A stretch of 64,000 bases of DNA from positions 1 through 64,000 of the forward strand of contig NZ_PYON01000011.1 of NCBI RefSeq assembly GCF_003026355.1. The letters are read 5' to 3'. The notes below the pieces were generated by a model. That model ran no database searches. It was not told the origin of the DNA and worked only from the letters and a program-made list of their open reading frames with translations. Shown here one piece after another: positions 7,927 through 17,973 of this stretch. The number at the start of each line of letters is the position of its first letter. The first letter of the stretch is position 1. Made by a program: the position numbers and the translations under genes. The DNA is from Photobacterium kishitanii (GTDB lineage: Bacteria > Pseudomonadota > Gammaproteobacteria > Enterobacterales > Vibrionaceae).

Positions 7927-10900
7927 GTGGCAAATAAAAAGTTGATTGTATTAGCAATATCATCTGCATTAATGATGGGCTGTAATGGTAGTAGTGATTC
8001 AAGTGAGCCTATTCAACCACCTCCAGTTGTTGATCCTGAGATAACACCGCCGATTGATCCTGAAACACCAGATATTTTACCACCTGTCGATCCTGTTATT
8101 CCATCTGCGACAGGTGTGTTCTCGCTTAATGGTGATATGAATTTTGGTGCGAGTGTTATTTGTAATGATTCTCCTGCGACAGAGTTTGTCATTAAGCATG
8201 GCGATACTATTGTATGTTCATTTGAGAATATCGAATTAGCGACTTTTACTGATGTTCAATTGCAAACAACTAAGTCTGGCTCTAAAGAAAAAATTAAATT
8301 ATTAACACTTGCTGAATCAGATCGGTTTGTTGCTTTTGCTGATGATGAGCGTATTAGTGCAATTGCTAATACACAAGCATTATTAAATAAAATGACAGTC
8401 GAAAGTGGTAAGGTGATTGATTTTAAATTATCAGCTCTTGACCAATTACGGTTTGATAATTTCTATAATTCTGATGACATATTGCTACCTATTGCTGAAT
8501 TTAATGCCTTGATTAGCGATAAATTAGAAGAAAGTACAGAAACTGATAGCAAACCATCAACCCATGAACCTGAATCACAACCCGTTGTTACACCAGGAGC
8601 GAGTAACGATTTAAACAGTGGTTTTGTAAGTGCGAGTGCTGAGCAAAATTTAGGCTATCAGCCAACGAAAGTAATCTTAACCAAAGGCTTTTTACGTGAT
8701 TTAGATGGTCAGCCTATTGTTGGTGTTGATTATTACAGTCCATCAGGGCGTGGGCAAACTGATGCTGAAGGTAAATTTAGCTTTAGCTGGGGCGAAAGTG
8801 TTGCCTTTGGTATTGATACTTTTGAGCTAGGTGAACTTAAAGCCAATAAAACTCAATTTACGGTGACAGATTTAGCTGAAGGGCATGCTGGTCGTAATAT
8901 TGCTCGTTTATTAAAACGTTATTCTGATGCTACTGATCATATTCAGATTTCCGATCGTGTACATAACGTGTTTGCTCAATATCCAAATGTGATTAATGAA
9001 GCGTTAAATATCGAGCTGTCTGAATCCGTACAATTAGATAATGGTACTGGTCAGGAAGAACTTGTTGCTGGTGAATTCGAGAAGCAATTTGAATCAGGCT
9101 TAGCACAACAAATTGATAGCGCAATTTGTGGTGACACTTGTAAATCAAACTTGTTGTTTTCACCATTGTCTTTTCCACGTACGGCAACAGTAACTGAGAA
9201 AAATATCCAAGCTGATATTAATAAGCTTTGGGGTGCAGGGGCAGATGCTGTTAAAGATGGTTGGATGCCCGTAGAGAAGTTTCATGTGTTCTCTGATCCC
9301 GGTGGTAACTATTATGGCAGTGCAGGTTTTGTTCGAGGGCAAGGTGCGATAAATATTTCTAATCGTGCTTTCCCTATTATGATGACACGAAATGATAATA
9401 ATTTTTGGTTAGGTTTTAACGAAAAGAAAGCATGGGACGAAAGAGGCCTTGCTTATATTACAGAAGCGCCATCAATGGTAAAACCAGCTTTTGTTGGTGC
9501 AGACACTGCTACTTTTGGTTTACCTTTTATAAGTCTAGGTGAATTAGGTGCAGGCCAAGCAATGTTGCTCGGTAATGCTCGCTATACCAGTATTTTAGTT
9601 TGCCCACGTAATTATAGTTGGGAAGGCGGAGTAACATCTGAAGGTAAATGTATTGTTCCAGCAGGAAGAACAACTGATACGGCAGATATGGCAAATTTCT
9701 TTAAGAATACTTTTCGTTATTTGCTAGCTGATAAATATGATCTTAGTAGCTCTCCTATCACCGTGGGAACAAATATAACAAAGACATACTTTAGAAAGCA
9801 CACCACGTGGCATGGTAATGAGGCGTTATTTAACATTGATCCACAATTTAATGTGGAAACTAAAATAGTTAATAGTTTTTCTGGCCTTACTCCAGAAGAT
9901 ATACCTCTATTGATTATTCGTACTCATGAATATCAAGATAAGCCAAATGATCATGATCCTATGCTTGCTGATCTATCAAGACCATTATTAACAGAGCAAG
10001 ATGTTACGGATCTTATTCAATATATAGAAGTGGGCGGTAAAGTAATCATTGTTGAAAGTATAAATGGTAAACCAAATGATGATATTAGACGTTTATTTGA
10101 TAGTGTCGGTATCGCTGTTAATGGAGAATCTGTAGTACAAAATGGTGGCCCGAGTTGGGGATACCCTGATCGTATTAGATCACAGCGAGAGCATGATTTT
10201 TGGGTTATTGAAAGATACGCGGCAGTAAAAGGCCAAGAGGGTATTAAGCTTCCTTATAATATTGATGAAACGACAGGTGAAGTTTCTTGGGATTATATTC
10301 TACAAGGAAAACCTGATGATAAACCTAAGTTAGAAGTTGCTCGTAAGTCATATTTTAATATGGTGACGGGCAAGCACGAATCACAGTTAGCTTTTATTGA
10401 TACAGCAGGTAAATCAGCAGAACAAATATCAACAGAAAAAGCGGCATTATTAACTGTTTTTGACGGCTATAAAGAGTGTTCTGATGATAATTATCATTAT
10501 GAAGTGAATTGTTTAGAGCGTAGACCAGGTAATGGTATTAAGTTAACGGGCACTATGTACCGTCCAATTTATTCTGAATTAGATCTTAATGAAGCTACAG
10601 CAAAAGCGATGGTGAAAGCAGCAGATCTTGGTACCAATATTGAGCGTTTATATCAGCATGAGTTGTATTTCCGCACTAAAGGTCATCAAGGTGAGCGTCT
10701 AAACAGTGTTGATCTCAATCGTATTTATCAAAATATGACGGTCTGGCTGTGGAATGATCTTGATTACCGTTATGAGTCCGGTGTTAATAACGATGAGCTA
10801 GGTTTTAAACGCTTTACTGAATTTCTAAATTGCTATGGTGATAAAGCCCCAAGTCAAACCGCATGTAGTACAGAGTTAGGTCAAAGCCTTGTTGACAACA

Positions 10901-12456
10901 ACATGATCTATGGTGCAAATAGTGATGTTAATGCTGACTATCAAGGTTGGATGAATCCAAGCTATCCATTGAACTATATGGAAAAACCATTAACACGCTT
11001 AATGCTAGGCCGTTCATATTTTGATTTAGATATTAAAGCTGATATTCGTCAATATCCGGGTGAAGCTAAAGGTTCATCATCAGCGTCTGTGGATGTTGAT
11101 TTATCTAATAATACTGTTGCATGGTATGCCGGTAACCGTCAGTCAACAGGGCAGTGGGCGGTCGCACATCAACCATTTACTATTTCTGTTACAGGAAACA
11201 GTAATCCAGTAACAATTACTGTGGCTTTAGCTGACGATCTGACTGGACGTGAAAAGCATGAGTTGGGTTTACAGCGCCCACCGCGTGTTTCTAAGTCATT
11301 CACATTGCCCGCTGGTGGCTCTGAACACTTTACAGCCCCGTATGGTGGTTTGATTTACATATCAGGTAATGAAACAGGGAATATCACCGTTAATCTGGAT
11401 GGAACAGTCGCAGCGCCATGGTACAAAAATAATGCTTGGGTAAACCCTCAAAATTCAGTGGCTCCAATCGGTGAAATTGAATCTGATAGCTTTATTTATA
11501 CTGCGGCAGCAAAAAATCTACAAGCGAGTAATTATGGTGGTAGTCCACAGCAATTTGCGCAAGAGTTGGATATTTTTGCTGAAGATCTAAATGATTTTTA
11601 TGCGCGTGATGAAATTAATGGTGAAGGTACAGAGCGTCATAAAAAAGTAACAGATACGACACTGCCTAATAATAAGCATCATGTGGTTAATGATGTAGCC
11701 ATCTCTATTGGTGCGGCTCATTCTGGTTATCCAGTAATGAATATTAGTTTTGAGACCAATAGTAGCGATATCAAGATGTCACCATTAAATAGCTGGTTGT
11801 TATGGCATGAAGTCGGTCATAACGCAGCTGAAGCACCATTTAGTGTTGAAGGTTCAACCGAGGTTACTAATAATATTCTGGCACTTTATATGCAGGATAA
11901 ACATCTCGGTAAAATGGCGCGGGTTGAGCAAGATATTCGTATGGCACCTGCTTTTGTTAATTTAGAGTCACCATATGCTTGGGCGGCTGGTGGTAATGGT
12001 GAACGATTAGTGATGTTTGCTCAATTAAAAGAGTGGGCTGAAACAGAGTTTGATATTACGAAAGCAATTACAGGTAAGTTACCAAGTTATTACGTTACTG
12101 ATGTTGATGGCATGAAGGGTTGGAATTTATTTAAATTAATGCATCGCTTAAAACGTGGTGGCTTAGAGGAAAATATGCAATTACCAACCCCAAATGCTTG
12201 TCAATCAACTCAAGGTTTGAGTAAAGGTGATCAACTAATGGTGTGTGCATCTTATGCGGCACAAACTGATTTAAGCGGTTTCTTTAGCGCTTGGTCACCA
12301 GGTTCAAAAGCTTATATGATCCCTGGTGTGACAAAACCTTCCTATGAAGGTGGTGTTACAGATGCAGGGCGTGCGGCAGTAAAAGCGCTTAAGCTTGATA
12401 TGCCAAAGCGTGATCCATTACAAATTAATTCAGTAACAGTACGACAAGCGAATTAA
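7927..12456 (+). CDS. acfD: AcfD/SslE-like M60-family metalloprotease lipoprotein
   Basis: A 1509-residue lipoprotein starting at GTG, with ribosome site GGAAG. The signal peptide ends in the lipobox MMGC, followed by a Pro/Asp-rich linker at residues about 30-65. The C-terminal third holds the gluzincin motif HEVGH at about 1294-1298 with EVTNN downstream for the third zinc ligand, typical of M60-like (enhancin) peptidases. Length and architecture match E. coli SslE (YghJ) and V. cholerae AcfD. SslE degrades mucin glycoproteins at the cell surface and is exported by the type II secretion system. Host-mucus colonisation is a reasonable inference. No secretion genes are nearby. A terminator follows the stop. 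Confidence 0.9.
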   Translation: MANKKLIVLAISSALMMGCNGSSDSSEPIQPPPVVDPEITPPIDPETPDILPPVDPVIPSATGVFSLNGDMNFGASVICNDSPATEFVIKHGDTIVCSFENIELATFTDVQLQTTKSGSKEKIKLLTLAESDRFVAFADDERISAIANTQALLNKMTVESGKVIDFKLSALDQLRFDNFYNSDDILLPIAEFNALISDKLEESTETDSKPSTHEPESQPVVTPGASNDLNSGFVSASAEQNLGYQPTKVILTKGFLRDLDGQPIVGVDYYSPSGRGQTDAEGKFSFSWGESVAFGIDTFELGELKANKTQFTVTDLAEGHAGRNIARLLKRYSDATDHIQISDRVHNVFAQYPNVINEALNIELSESVQLDNGTGQEELVAGEFEKQFESGLAQQIDSAICGDTCKSNLLFSPLSFPRTATVTEKNIQADINKLWGAGADAVKDGWMPVEKFHVFSDPGGNYYGSAGFVRGQGAINISNRAFPIMMTRNDNNFWLGFNEKKAWDERGLAYITEAPSMVKPAFVGADTATFGLPFISLGELGAGQAMLLGNARYTSILVCPRNYSWEGGVTSEGKCIVPAGRTTDTADMANFFKNTFRYLLADKYDLSSSPITVGTNITKTYFRKHTTWHGNEALFNIDPQFNVETKIVNSFSGLTPEDIPLLIIRTHEYQDKPNDHDPMLADLSRPLLTEQDVTDLIQYIEVGGKVIIVESINGKPNDDIRRLFDSVGIAVNGESVVQNGGPSWGYPDRIRSQREHDFWVIERYAAVKGQEGIKLPYNIDETTGEVSWDYILQGKPDDKPKLEVARKSYFNMVTGKHESQLAFIDTAGKSAEQISTEKAALLTVFDGYKECSDDNYHYEVNCLERRPGNGIKLTGTMYRPIYSELDLNEATAKAMVKAADLGTNIERLYQHELYFRTKGHQGERLNSVDLNRIYQNMTVWLWNDLDYRYESGVNNDELGFKRFTEFLNCYGDKAPSQTACSTELGQSLVDNNMIYGANSDVNADYQGWMNPSYPLNYMEKPLTRLMLGRSYFDLDIKADIRQYPGEAKGSSSASVDVDLSNNTVAWYAGNRQSTGQWAVAHQPFTISVTGNSNPVTITVALADDLTGREKHELGLQRPPRVSKSFTLPAGGSEHFTAPYGGLIYISGNETGNITVNLDGTVAAPWYKNNAWVNPQNSVAPIGEIESDSFIYTAAAKNLQASNYGGSPQQFAQELDIFAEDLNDFYARDEINGEGTERHKKVTDTTLPNNKHHVVNDVAISIGAAHSGYPVMNISFETNSSDIKMSPLNSWLLWHEVGHNAAEAPFSVEGSTEVTNNILALYMQDKHLGKMARVEQDIRMAPAFVNLESPYAWAAGGNGERLVMFAQLKEWAETEFDITKAITGKLPSYYVTDVDGMKGWNLFKLMHRLKRGGLEENMQLPTPNACQSTQGLSKGDQLMVCASYAAQTDLSGFFSAWSPGSKAYMIPGVTKPSYEGGVTDAGRAAVKALKLDMPKRDPLQINSVTVRQAN

Positions 12457-12478
12457 GCAGTAGCATTGTTAAAAAATG

Positions 12479-12511
12479 AAGCCGCGAATCAACTAAGATT
12501 CGCGGCTTTTT
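12479..12511. terminator. Rho-independent terminator after acfD-like gene
   Basis: AAGCCGCGAATC, loop AACTAA, GATTCGCGGCTTTTT. The AA...TT ends may let it also serve the convergent gene at 12541. Confidence 0.9.
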
Positions 12512-12540
12512 GTTATTTAAAATACTAAACATCTATTTAG

Positions 12541-14475
12541 CTATACCACAAATGCTCGCTGATATAGCATCCACGCGGTAAGTTGCTGAATATCTTTTTC
12601 GATTAAAGCACATAACATATCTTCAGGAATGGGTGTCGATTCAGCATTAAATGGCGGCATAGCACCATGCTTACAACGGTCTGGAAATGTTTGCTTTATC
12701 CATTGTAATTGGCTGATCCAACGTGCAGTAGATTGTGGTTTATCTGACTGAATTCCTAATTTCGTTGCTAGTAATAAACTATCGTTTAAACGTTGTATTA
12801 AAACCAACAAACTTAACCAATCCTTTGATGTGCGAGGGCTTAGATTAGGCTCTTTCAGTAAATTCATTACTTCGCCGTTCAAGGAGTAATAACGTTGTTG
12901 GCTTTGGTATAAGTTGATTTTTTGTTCCCATTGCGGTTTATCTAATACAGCAACATATAAGATTTGAGATTTTATCATGCTAGAAGTATGACGATCTAAC
13001 CAGGTCATGGTCCAACTTGGCGCAATAAAATAATTGACTGAAAATGCGATAGTTACCCCGAATAGTGTGTCGATAATTCGATAGAATGACACATACGTAT
13101 TATCAGGAGAGAGCAAGCTAATCGCAAATACAATCATCGATGTTAACCAAAACACATGAATGTCATAACGTTCTTTATGATAAGAGGTAAATGCGAAAAA
13201 AACTGAAATACTGGTTAGTAGTATAAGGTGCTGTGGTGGCACGAAATATAAACAAACAAAACAGTAAATACCACCTAATGCAGTACCATAAAAACGGTTC
13301 CAAATACGATGGTTAGTCACCGCCATTGATGACGTCAATAAGACAATAAATGCCGTTAATGAGATCCAATATCCTTGAGGAAGGTGATAAAACTCAGTTA
13401 AAAATTGTGTGACCGCTAACGTAACAGCGATCTTACCTGCATGGCGCCATTCTTTAGAATTAAATTTAAGTGCCTGACAAAAATCACTAATGAAAGCACT
13501 ACTGTCATTAGTGAATAAGTAAATATTTTTACTATAATCGGGTGCTGAAAAAGTATCGAAATTGTAGCATCGTTTAAATTTCTCTATTATATCAATAATA
13601 TAAACTGTGTTTTTATATTCATTAGTCGCAAATGTAGCAGTGATTTGTTGGTTGTTTTTTAATTGTTCAACTGTTGTTTCTATCCATGTAAATAATCTAA
13701 TTCGCGTTGTTTGGTGAAGGTCAAAGCTGAGTACACGTTCTAAACAAATAATATATTCAGACATTTCTAATAAACGCTGCAGTTCGATTTTTATTTGTAA
13801 TGCACGTTTAGATGAGGACACAGAGTTACTGTAATAAGCCAAGTTATGGGCACTCTGGTAGAATAACTGTCGTTTTGCGGCTAGTTGTGTTTCATTTTCA
13901 GAAAAACGTAATTCATTTAACCAGTCAGCAAGGGCATTGTGCACCGTTACTGTATGCTGTTGCAGAATTCGACCATTAAAAAATGGCCACAAGATTAGCG
14001 ACGACACCATAACGCATAATCCAGCAAAGATATTCGCCATCATAATAATGGTTAAACTATCACCTACAGAAGCAAAATGAATTGTCATAATGTAGATAAA
14101 GCCAAAGTTATAGCCAAATGAGCGAATATGGGGGCGTTGATTAGACATTAAGCCATAGAGAATGGCTATTGAGCATAATGTGATGGCACTTAGCCACATA
14201 TTATCAAAGACAAAAAATGCTAAATAAGTTGCTACAACGGTAATCAGTGCTGAGATCGCCAGTATCTGTAATCGTTTTAAATAGGGAAGGTTCCGTGCTT
14301 GAACACCGAGTAACCATGCAGTGATTAAGCCTGATATTCCCGCGCTAGTAAAACCTAAACTATAAAATAATCCTAAGCTAATTAACATTGGAAAGGTTAT
14401 ACGAATAGAATCAGGAATATCTGCGGCGTTGGAAAACCAGCTGCTAAACGTAGTCGTTAACGTTGTTATTTTCAT
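12541..14475 (-). CDS. FUSC-family inner-membrane protein, YccS-like
   Basis: 644 residues with two clusters of about five or six membrane segments (residues about 25-170 and 345-485), each followed by a soluble helical region. This two-fold layout is typical of FUSC proteins such as YccS and the aromatic-acid exporter AaeB. Proteins of this fold are presumed efflux components, but the substrate here is unknown. No partner membrane-fusion protein gene is adjacent, which argues against an AaeAB-type pump. A shorter FUSC protein is encoded at 56652-57689. Confidence 0.82.
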   Translation of the reverse strand: MKITTLTTTFSSWFSNAADIPDSIRITFPMLISLGLFYSLGFTSAGISGLITAWLLGVQARNLPYLKRLQILAISALITVVATYLAFFVFDNMWLSAITLCSIAILYGLMSNQRPHIRSFGYNFGFIYIMTIHFASVGDSLTIIMMANIFAGLCVMVSSLILWPFFNGRILQQHTVTVHNALADWLNELRFSENETQLAAKRQLFYQSAHNLAYYSNSVSSSKRALQIKIELQRLLEMSEYIICLERVLSFDLHQTTRIRLFTWIETTVEQLKNNQQITATFATNEYKNTVYIIDIIEKFKRCYNFDTFSAPDYSKNIYLFTNDSSAFISDFCQALKFNSKEWRHAGKIAVTLAVTQFLTEFYHLPQGYWISLTAFIVLLTSSMAVTNHRIWNRFYGTALGGIYCFVCLYFVPPQHLILLTSISVFFAFTSYHKERYDIHVFWLTSMIVFAISLLSPDNTYVSFYRIIDTLFGVTIAFSVNYFIAPSWTMTWLDRHTSSMIKSQILYVAVLDKPQWEQKINLYQSQQRYYSLNGEVMNLLKEPNLSPRTSKDWLSLLVLIQRLNDSLLLATKLGIQSDKPQSTARWISQLQWIKQTFPDRCKHGAMPPFNAESTPIPEDMLCALIEKDIQQLTAWMLYQRAFVV

Positions 14476-14663
14476 GATGGCGGCTTGTTAGTAGTGAAAC
14501 ATACAGATACGACAAAAGATAGTTAGGAACTAAAAGCTAAATGAGTCGTAGAAAAGTAATAAATATTGATAAGCGAGTAATGGATTATTGGTAATTTCAT
14601 AGCAAAAAATTAATGAGAAGATAGAGACAGTGCATCATGTGAAGCACTGCTCGTTTCATGTAT

Positions 14664-15026
14664 TTATGCTGATTGTAGTAACAATTGACCAAGATAATTC
14701 ATCGCAAAAGCAGCATCCTGTGCTGCCGTATTTACTTTGGTGATGAGTTGTTGAGCTCGCTCATCATCTTTTAAACTGATTTTTATCTTATTAACCAGTT
14801 GCTCTGACATTTCTGTCTTTTTCTTACAGTCATTAAATAATGCTGAAATAACTGCAATGTCAATCTCGCCGCCCTTGTCGAATAAATCGGCAGCAATGTT
14901 ATATACAGTATGAAATTGATTAGCCGTATCTTTCTTGCCTGCTTCAACTTCTTTAGCCCACTCCGTAGACCATGTTTTAAAAATAACGGCAATTTGAGGG
15001 TTAGGTTGCACTTTTATTGGTTGCAT
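14664..15026 (-). CDS. Small helical protein of unknown function
   Basis: 120 residues, no signal peptide or membrane segment, mostly helix-forming with many Lys and Glu. AAGGA lies seven bases before the ATG, which supports it being real. No family was recognised. It stands alone between the FUSC gene and a short plus-strand gene, so context gives no clue. Confidence 0.7.
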   Translation of the reverse strand: MQPIKVQPNPQIAVIFKTWSTEWAKEVEAGKKDTANQFHTVYNIAADLFDKGGEIDIAVISALFNDCKKKTEMSEQLVNKIKISLKDDERAQQLITKVNTAAQDAAFAMNYLGQLLLQSA

Positions 15027-15318
15027 TATGTAGTCCTTGAAGTGGTTATAACTAGCATAGTAATGCAGCTTATAACGGGATTAAAGCGCAATTTTTAGAA
15101 AGTGATAGCATCGGGTGAATTTCATAATGATTGGATGTTTTTACCTCAGAAACTGGTGGTTAACCGTACAACATTGAGGTAAGTATCACATTATTTAGTT
15201 ATATATTCCATTTTACAGCAAGATCTTTGCGAAATGACTTGCATGCGACACTGTAACGTTTTACGTTAAATACAGCCCTTGGCAGTAGTGATAGCCAATA
15301 GGTGCTAAGGAGAAACTC

Positions 15319-15600
15319 ATGATTAGTGTGAACTTCGAATTGGCAAAACAAGCATATGCTAAAGTGCTTATGTATCCTTATGGTGGTGAGATTGAGCAGA
15401 ATGAATATACTGCACTGCGTGTCTTCCGTTGGGACTTAGCGCGAGCTGGCAAGCCAATAGATAAAGCCTTTGATTTAAGATTGCAAGCGGGTGGTTATCG
15501 TAAAATAGCGACACAGCCTGCAAGGGCACATCGTCCACTTCCAGCGTGCGTTTTAGCACAAATGAGCGAAAGCTGGAAAAGCCAACATGGTTACCTATAA
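15319..15600 (+). CDS. Small basic protein of unknown function
   Basis: 93 residues, soluble, basic, with the pattern YPYGGEIEQNEYTALRVFRWDLARAG. A good ribosome site (AAGGAG, eight bases before ATG) and a terminator directly after the stop make it a convincing single-gene unit. No family or function was recognised. Confidence 0.75.
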   Translation: MISVNFELAKQAYAKVLMYPYGGEIEQNEYTALRVFRWDLARAGKPIDKAFDLRLQAGGYRKIATQPARAHRPLPACVLAQMSESWKSQHGYL

Positions 15601-15615
15601 TGTTTGAATGTCCCT

Positions 15616-15648
15616 AAGGCTAAAGAATTTATTTCTTTAGCCTTTTTA
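15616..15648 (+). terminator. Rho-independent terminator
   Basis: AAGGCTAAAGAA, loop TTTAT, TTCTTTAGCCTTTTT; 12-base stem directly after the 15319-15600 gene. Confidence 0.9.
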
Positions 15649-15850
15649 TTATATCCTTATTTTAGCCTACATCACGCAACTGAGTTTTTGATTTGGTGCT
15701 GAGTTCTACTCGTAATTGCCGACAGTAAATGTTCGCTAAGAGGGAGGGTAGCTATGGATTCGGAGCGTTATTTTAATATTCAGCTCATTAAGTATCAGCG
15801 GTATATTGTTGTCTCTTCTCGGTGATATTGTTGTGTGAAAATAAAGATAA
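15649..15850. other. Gene-free stretch between convergent genes
   Basis: About 200 bases between the two terminators. Short frames only; no RNA gene or repeat was recognised. Confidence 0.5.
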
Positions 15851-15880
15851 AAAAACCAGTCATTGCTGACTGGCTCTTTA
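15851..15880 (-). terminator. Rho-independent terminator of the second AGCS gene
   Basis: On the minus strand AGCCAGTCA, loop GCAA, TGACTGG followed by seven T residues. Confidence 0.88.
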
Positions 15881-15904
15881 AGTTATAAATAAGATTTGAT
15901 TCTA

Positions 15905-17407
15905 TTATTTATCAAACGTATTTCCATTCGCTTCGCGTGCTTCTGCGATGGTATCTGGGTGCCATGCACCTTCGATATCTTTTAGTTCTTTAAACTTAGA
16001 ACGGTCAAATTCTGGTGTTTTACCTGCTTTAAGTTGTTCTTCATAATCTTTGATGACTTTAATTGCCAATCCAGAAAGGAAGATAAGCGCAACAATGTTT
16101 ACTAGTGCCATTAAGCCCATAGAAACGTCTGCTAAGCTCCAAACGACAGGAAGAGAAGCGACTGCACCAAACATCACCATGCCTAAAACACAAAGGCGGA
16201 ATATCAGTAGGCCTTTCTTAGTGTTGCCATTTAGGAACATGATGTTTGTTTCGGCATACGAGTAATTTGCAATAATTGATGAGAAACAAAATAACAAGAT
16301 AGCAGAAGCAATGAAATAGGTCGTCCAATCGCCTAATTGGTTGCTTAATGCTTGTTGTAGTAAACCAATACCTGTTGCTGCATCTGGCGTGTTCATTACA
16401 CCAGATAGCATGATCATTGCTGCTGATGCCGTACAAATAACGATAGTATCAACAAATACACCTAGCATTTGTACGAAACCTTGCGATGCTGGGTGGTTAG
16501 GATTAGGGGTTGCACTTGCAGCAACGTTAGCCGCTGAACCCATACCCGCTTCGTTTGAGAACAAACCACGAGCAATACCACTTTGCATTGCCTGTGAAGC
16601 AGTAAATGCAACACCACCGGCAACAGCTTCATGCCAACCAAATGCACTTTTAACAATAAGTGTCAGTACAGCGGGTAATTCAGTAATATTCATTGCCACA
16701 ATAACTAGCGCGATAGCTAAATAACCAACGGCCATAATTGGAACAATTTTAGTTGAAGCATTGGCTACACGTTTTAAACCACCCATAATAAAGAATGCAG
16801 TAAATACTACGATTACAATACCTTGTGTAGTTTCATTCCAACCAAAAGAGTGGTGTAGTGCGTCTGTGATGGTATTTGCTTGAACGGCATTGAAGACAAA
16901 ACCAAAAGCAATGATAAGACAAATTGAAAAAAGAGTACCCATCCAGCGTTTGCCAAGACCTTGCTCCATATAGTAAGCAGGGCCGCCACGGTATTGGCCG
17001 TCAACATCTTTTACTTTGTAGACTTGAGCCAAGGTTGATTCTATAAAAGCGGTCGCCATACCAAATAAAGCAATCAGCCACATCCAGAAAATAGCACCAG
17101 GACCACCGATAGTTAATGCAACCGCAACGCCGGCCATATTACCCGTACCAACACGTGCTGCCATTGATGTACAGAAAACTTGATAAGAACTGATACCATT
17201 TTCAATATCACGTCCACTTTTTAATACATGTATTGAGTGGCGGAATTGACGTATTTGAATAAAGCCAAGACGAACACTGAAGTAAATACCGACACCAACC
17301 AGTAAATAAACGAGAAGCTGGCCCCATAAAACGCCGTTTACTGAACCAATAATCGCCATTAAGGTGTCATTTATTGATCCTAGTATATTTCCATTCGTAG
17401 AAGTCAT
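15905..17407 (-). CDS. Sodium:alanine symporter, AGCS family (second copy)
   Basis: A 500-residue inner-membrane Na+-coupled amino-acid carrier. The same hallmarks as the 302-1702 gene are present: RVGTGNMAGVAVALTIGGPG, RGGPAYYMEQGLG and GIARGLFSNEAGMGSAANVAA. It has a longer charged C-terminal tail (about 45 residues after the last membrane segment). AGGA lies six bases before ATG. The leader contains no glycine riboswitch, so the two paralogues are probably expressed under different conditions and may differ in substrate, for example alanine or glutamine rather than glycine. Confidence 0.92.
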   Translation of the reverse strand: MTSTNGNILGSINDTLMAIIGSVNGVLWGQLLVYLLVGVGIYFSVRLGFIQIRQFRHSIHVLKSGRDIENGISSYQVFCTSMAARVGTGNMAGVAVALTIGGPGAIFWMWLIALFGMATAFIESTLAQVYKVKDVDGQYRGGPAYYMEQGLGKRWMGTLFSICLIIAFGFVFNAVQANTITDALHHSFGWNETTQGIVIVVFTAFFIMGGLKRVANASTKIVPIMAVGYLAIALVIVAMNITELPAVLTLIVKSAFGWHEAVAGGVAFTASQAMQSGIARGLFSNEAGMGSAANVAASATPNPNHPASQGFVQMLGVFVDTIVICTASAAMIMLSGVMNTPDAATGIGLLQQALSNQLGDWTTYFIASAILLFCFSSIIANYSYAETNIMFLNGNTKKGLLIFRLCVLGMVMFGAVASLPVVWSLADVSMGLMALVNIVALIFLSGLAIKVIKDYEEQLKAGKTPEFDRSKFKELKDIEGAWHPDTIAEAREANGNTFDK

Positions 17408-17973
17408 ATTTTTTCCTGTTAATAAAACTATGTAGCCTCGTAAGGTTACTTAGTGAAGAGGAACATTCATCATGTGTGAGTGCTCTTGCTATCGGTTGCT
17501 ATAATAGGTTTTTTATTGATAATAATTTGCAATATATCTAGTCATTAGTTATTACAATTATTAAACATGTAACCGATTTCATTGCCATGGAAGGCGATGC
17601 AAGGTAGCACAAAAAATCGAAAATCCAAGGGGACTTATATCACAAAAAAAGAATTATTACTATGTAACACGTTACATTATTAACAATGTGGTGTTAATTT
17701 ACTCTTTATAATCAATTGGTTACAAAAAAAATGTGAATAGGGTTATAGTAACTATATTGTACGCCGTACATTATCGCATGATGAGATTTAATGGATAAAA
17801 AAAACGACATAGATATTATTGATTTCGAGGTTATTTATTATTTTTAGATGGAATGAGTTATTCGAATAGTCGCTATAAAGGCTGTTAGACGGTGAAAAGT
17901 TGAATTTAGGCAGATAGAGAGCAAATTAGATATTACTCTCTTATTTTAGAAATAAAGCTAAATATGAGAATGC
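17408..17973. other. Long intergenic region upstream of the second AGCS gene
   Basis: 566 AT-rich bases between two minus-strand genes. It holds the symporter promoter region and the inverted repeat at 17663-17676. No coding frame or structured RNA was recognised. Confidence 0.5.
17663..17676. promoter_or_regulatory. Inverted repeat TGTAAC-AC-GTTACA, candidate operator
   Basis: Two perfect six-base arms separated by two bases, about 255 bases upstream of the symporter start. The form suits a dimeric regulator but the spacing does not match the TyrR box (six bases between arms). The regulator is unknown. Confidence 0.35.

Noticed and set aside
16341..16724. 127-codon plus-strand ORF inside the second AGCS gene
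   Set aside because: It is a shadow frame of a well-conserved transporter on the other strand.
17663..17676. TyrR box upstream of the second AGCS gene
   Set aside because: The arms TGTAAC/GTTACA are two bases apart; a TyrR box has TGTAAA-N6-TTTACA.
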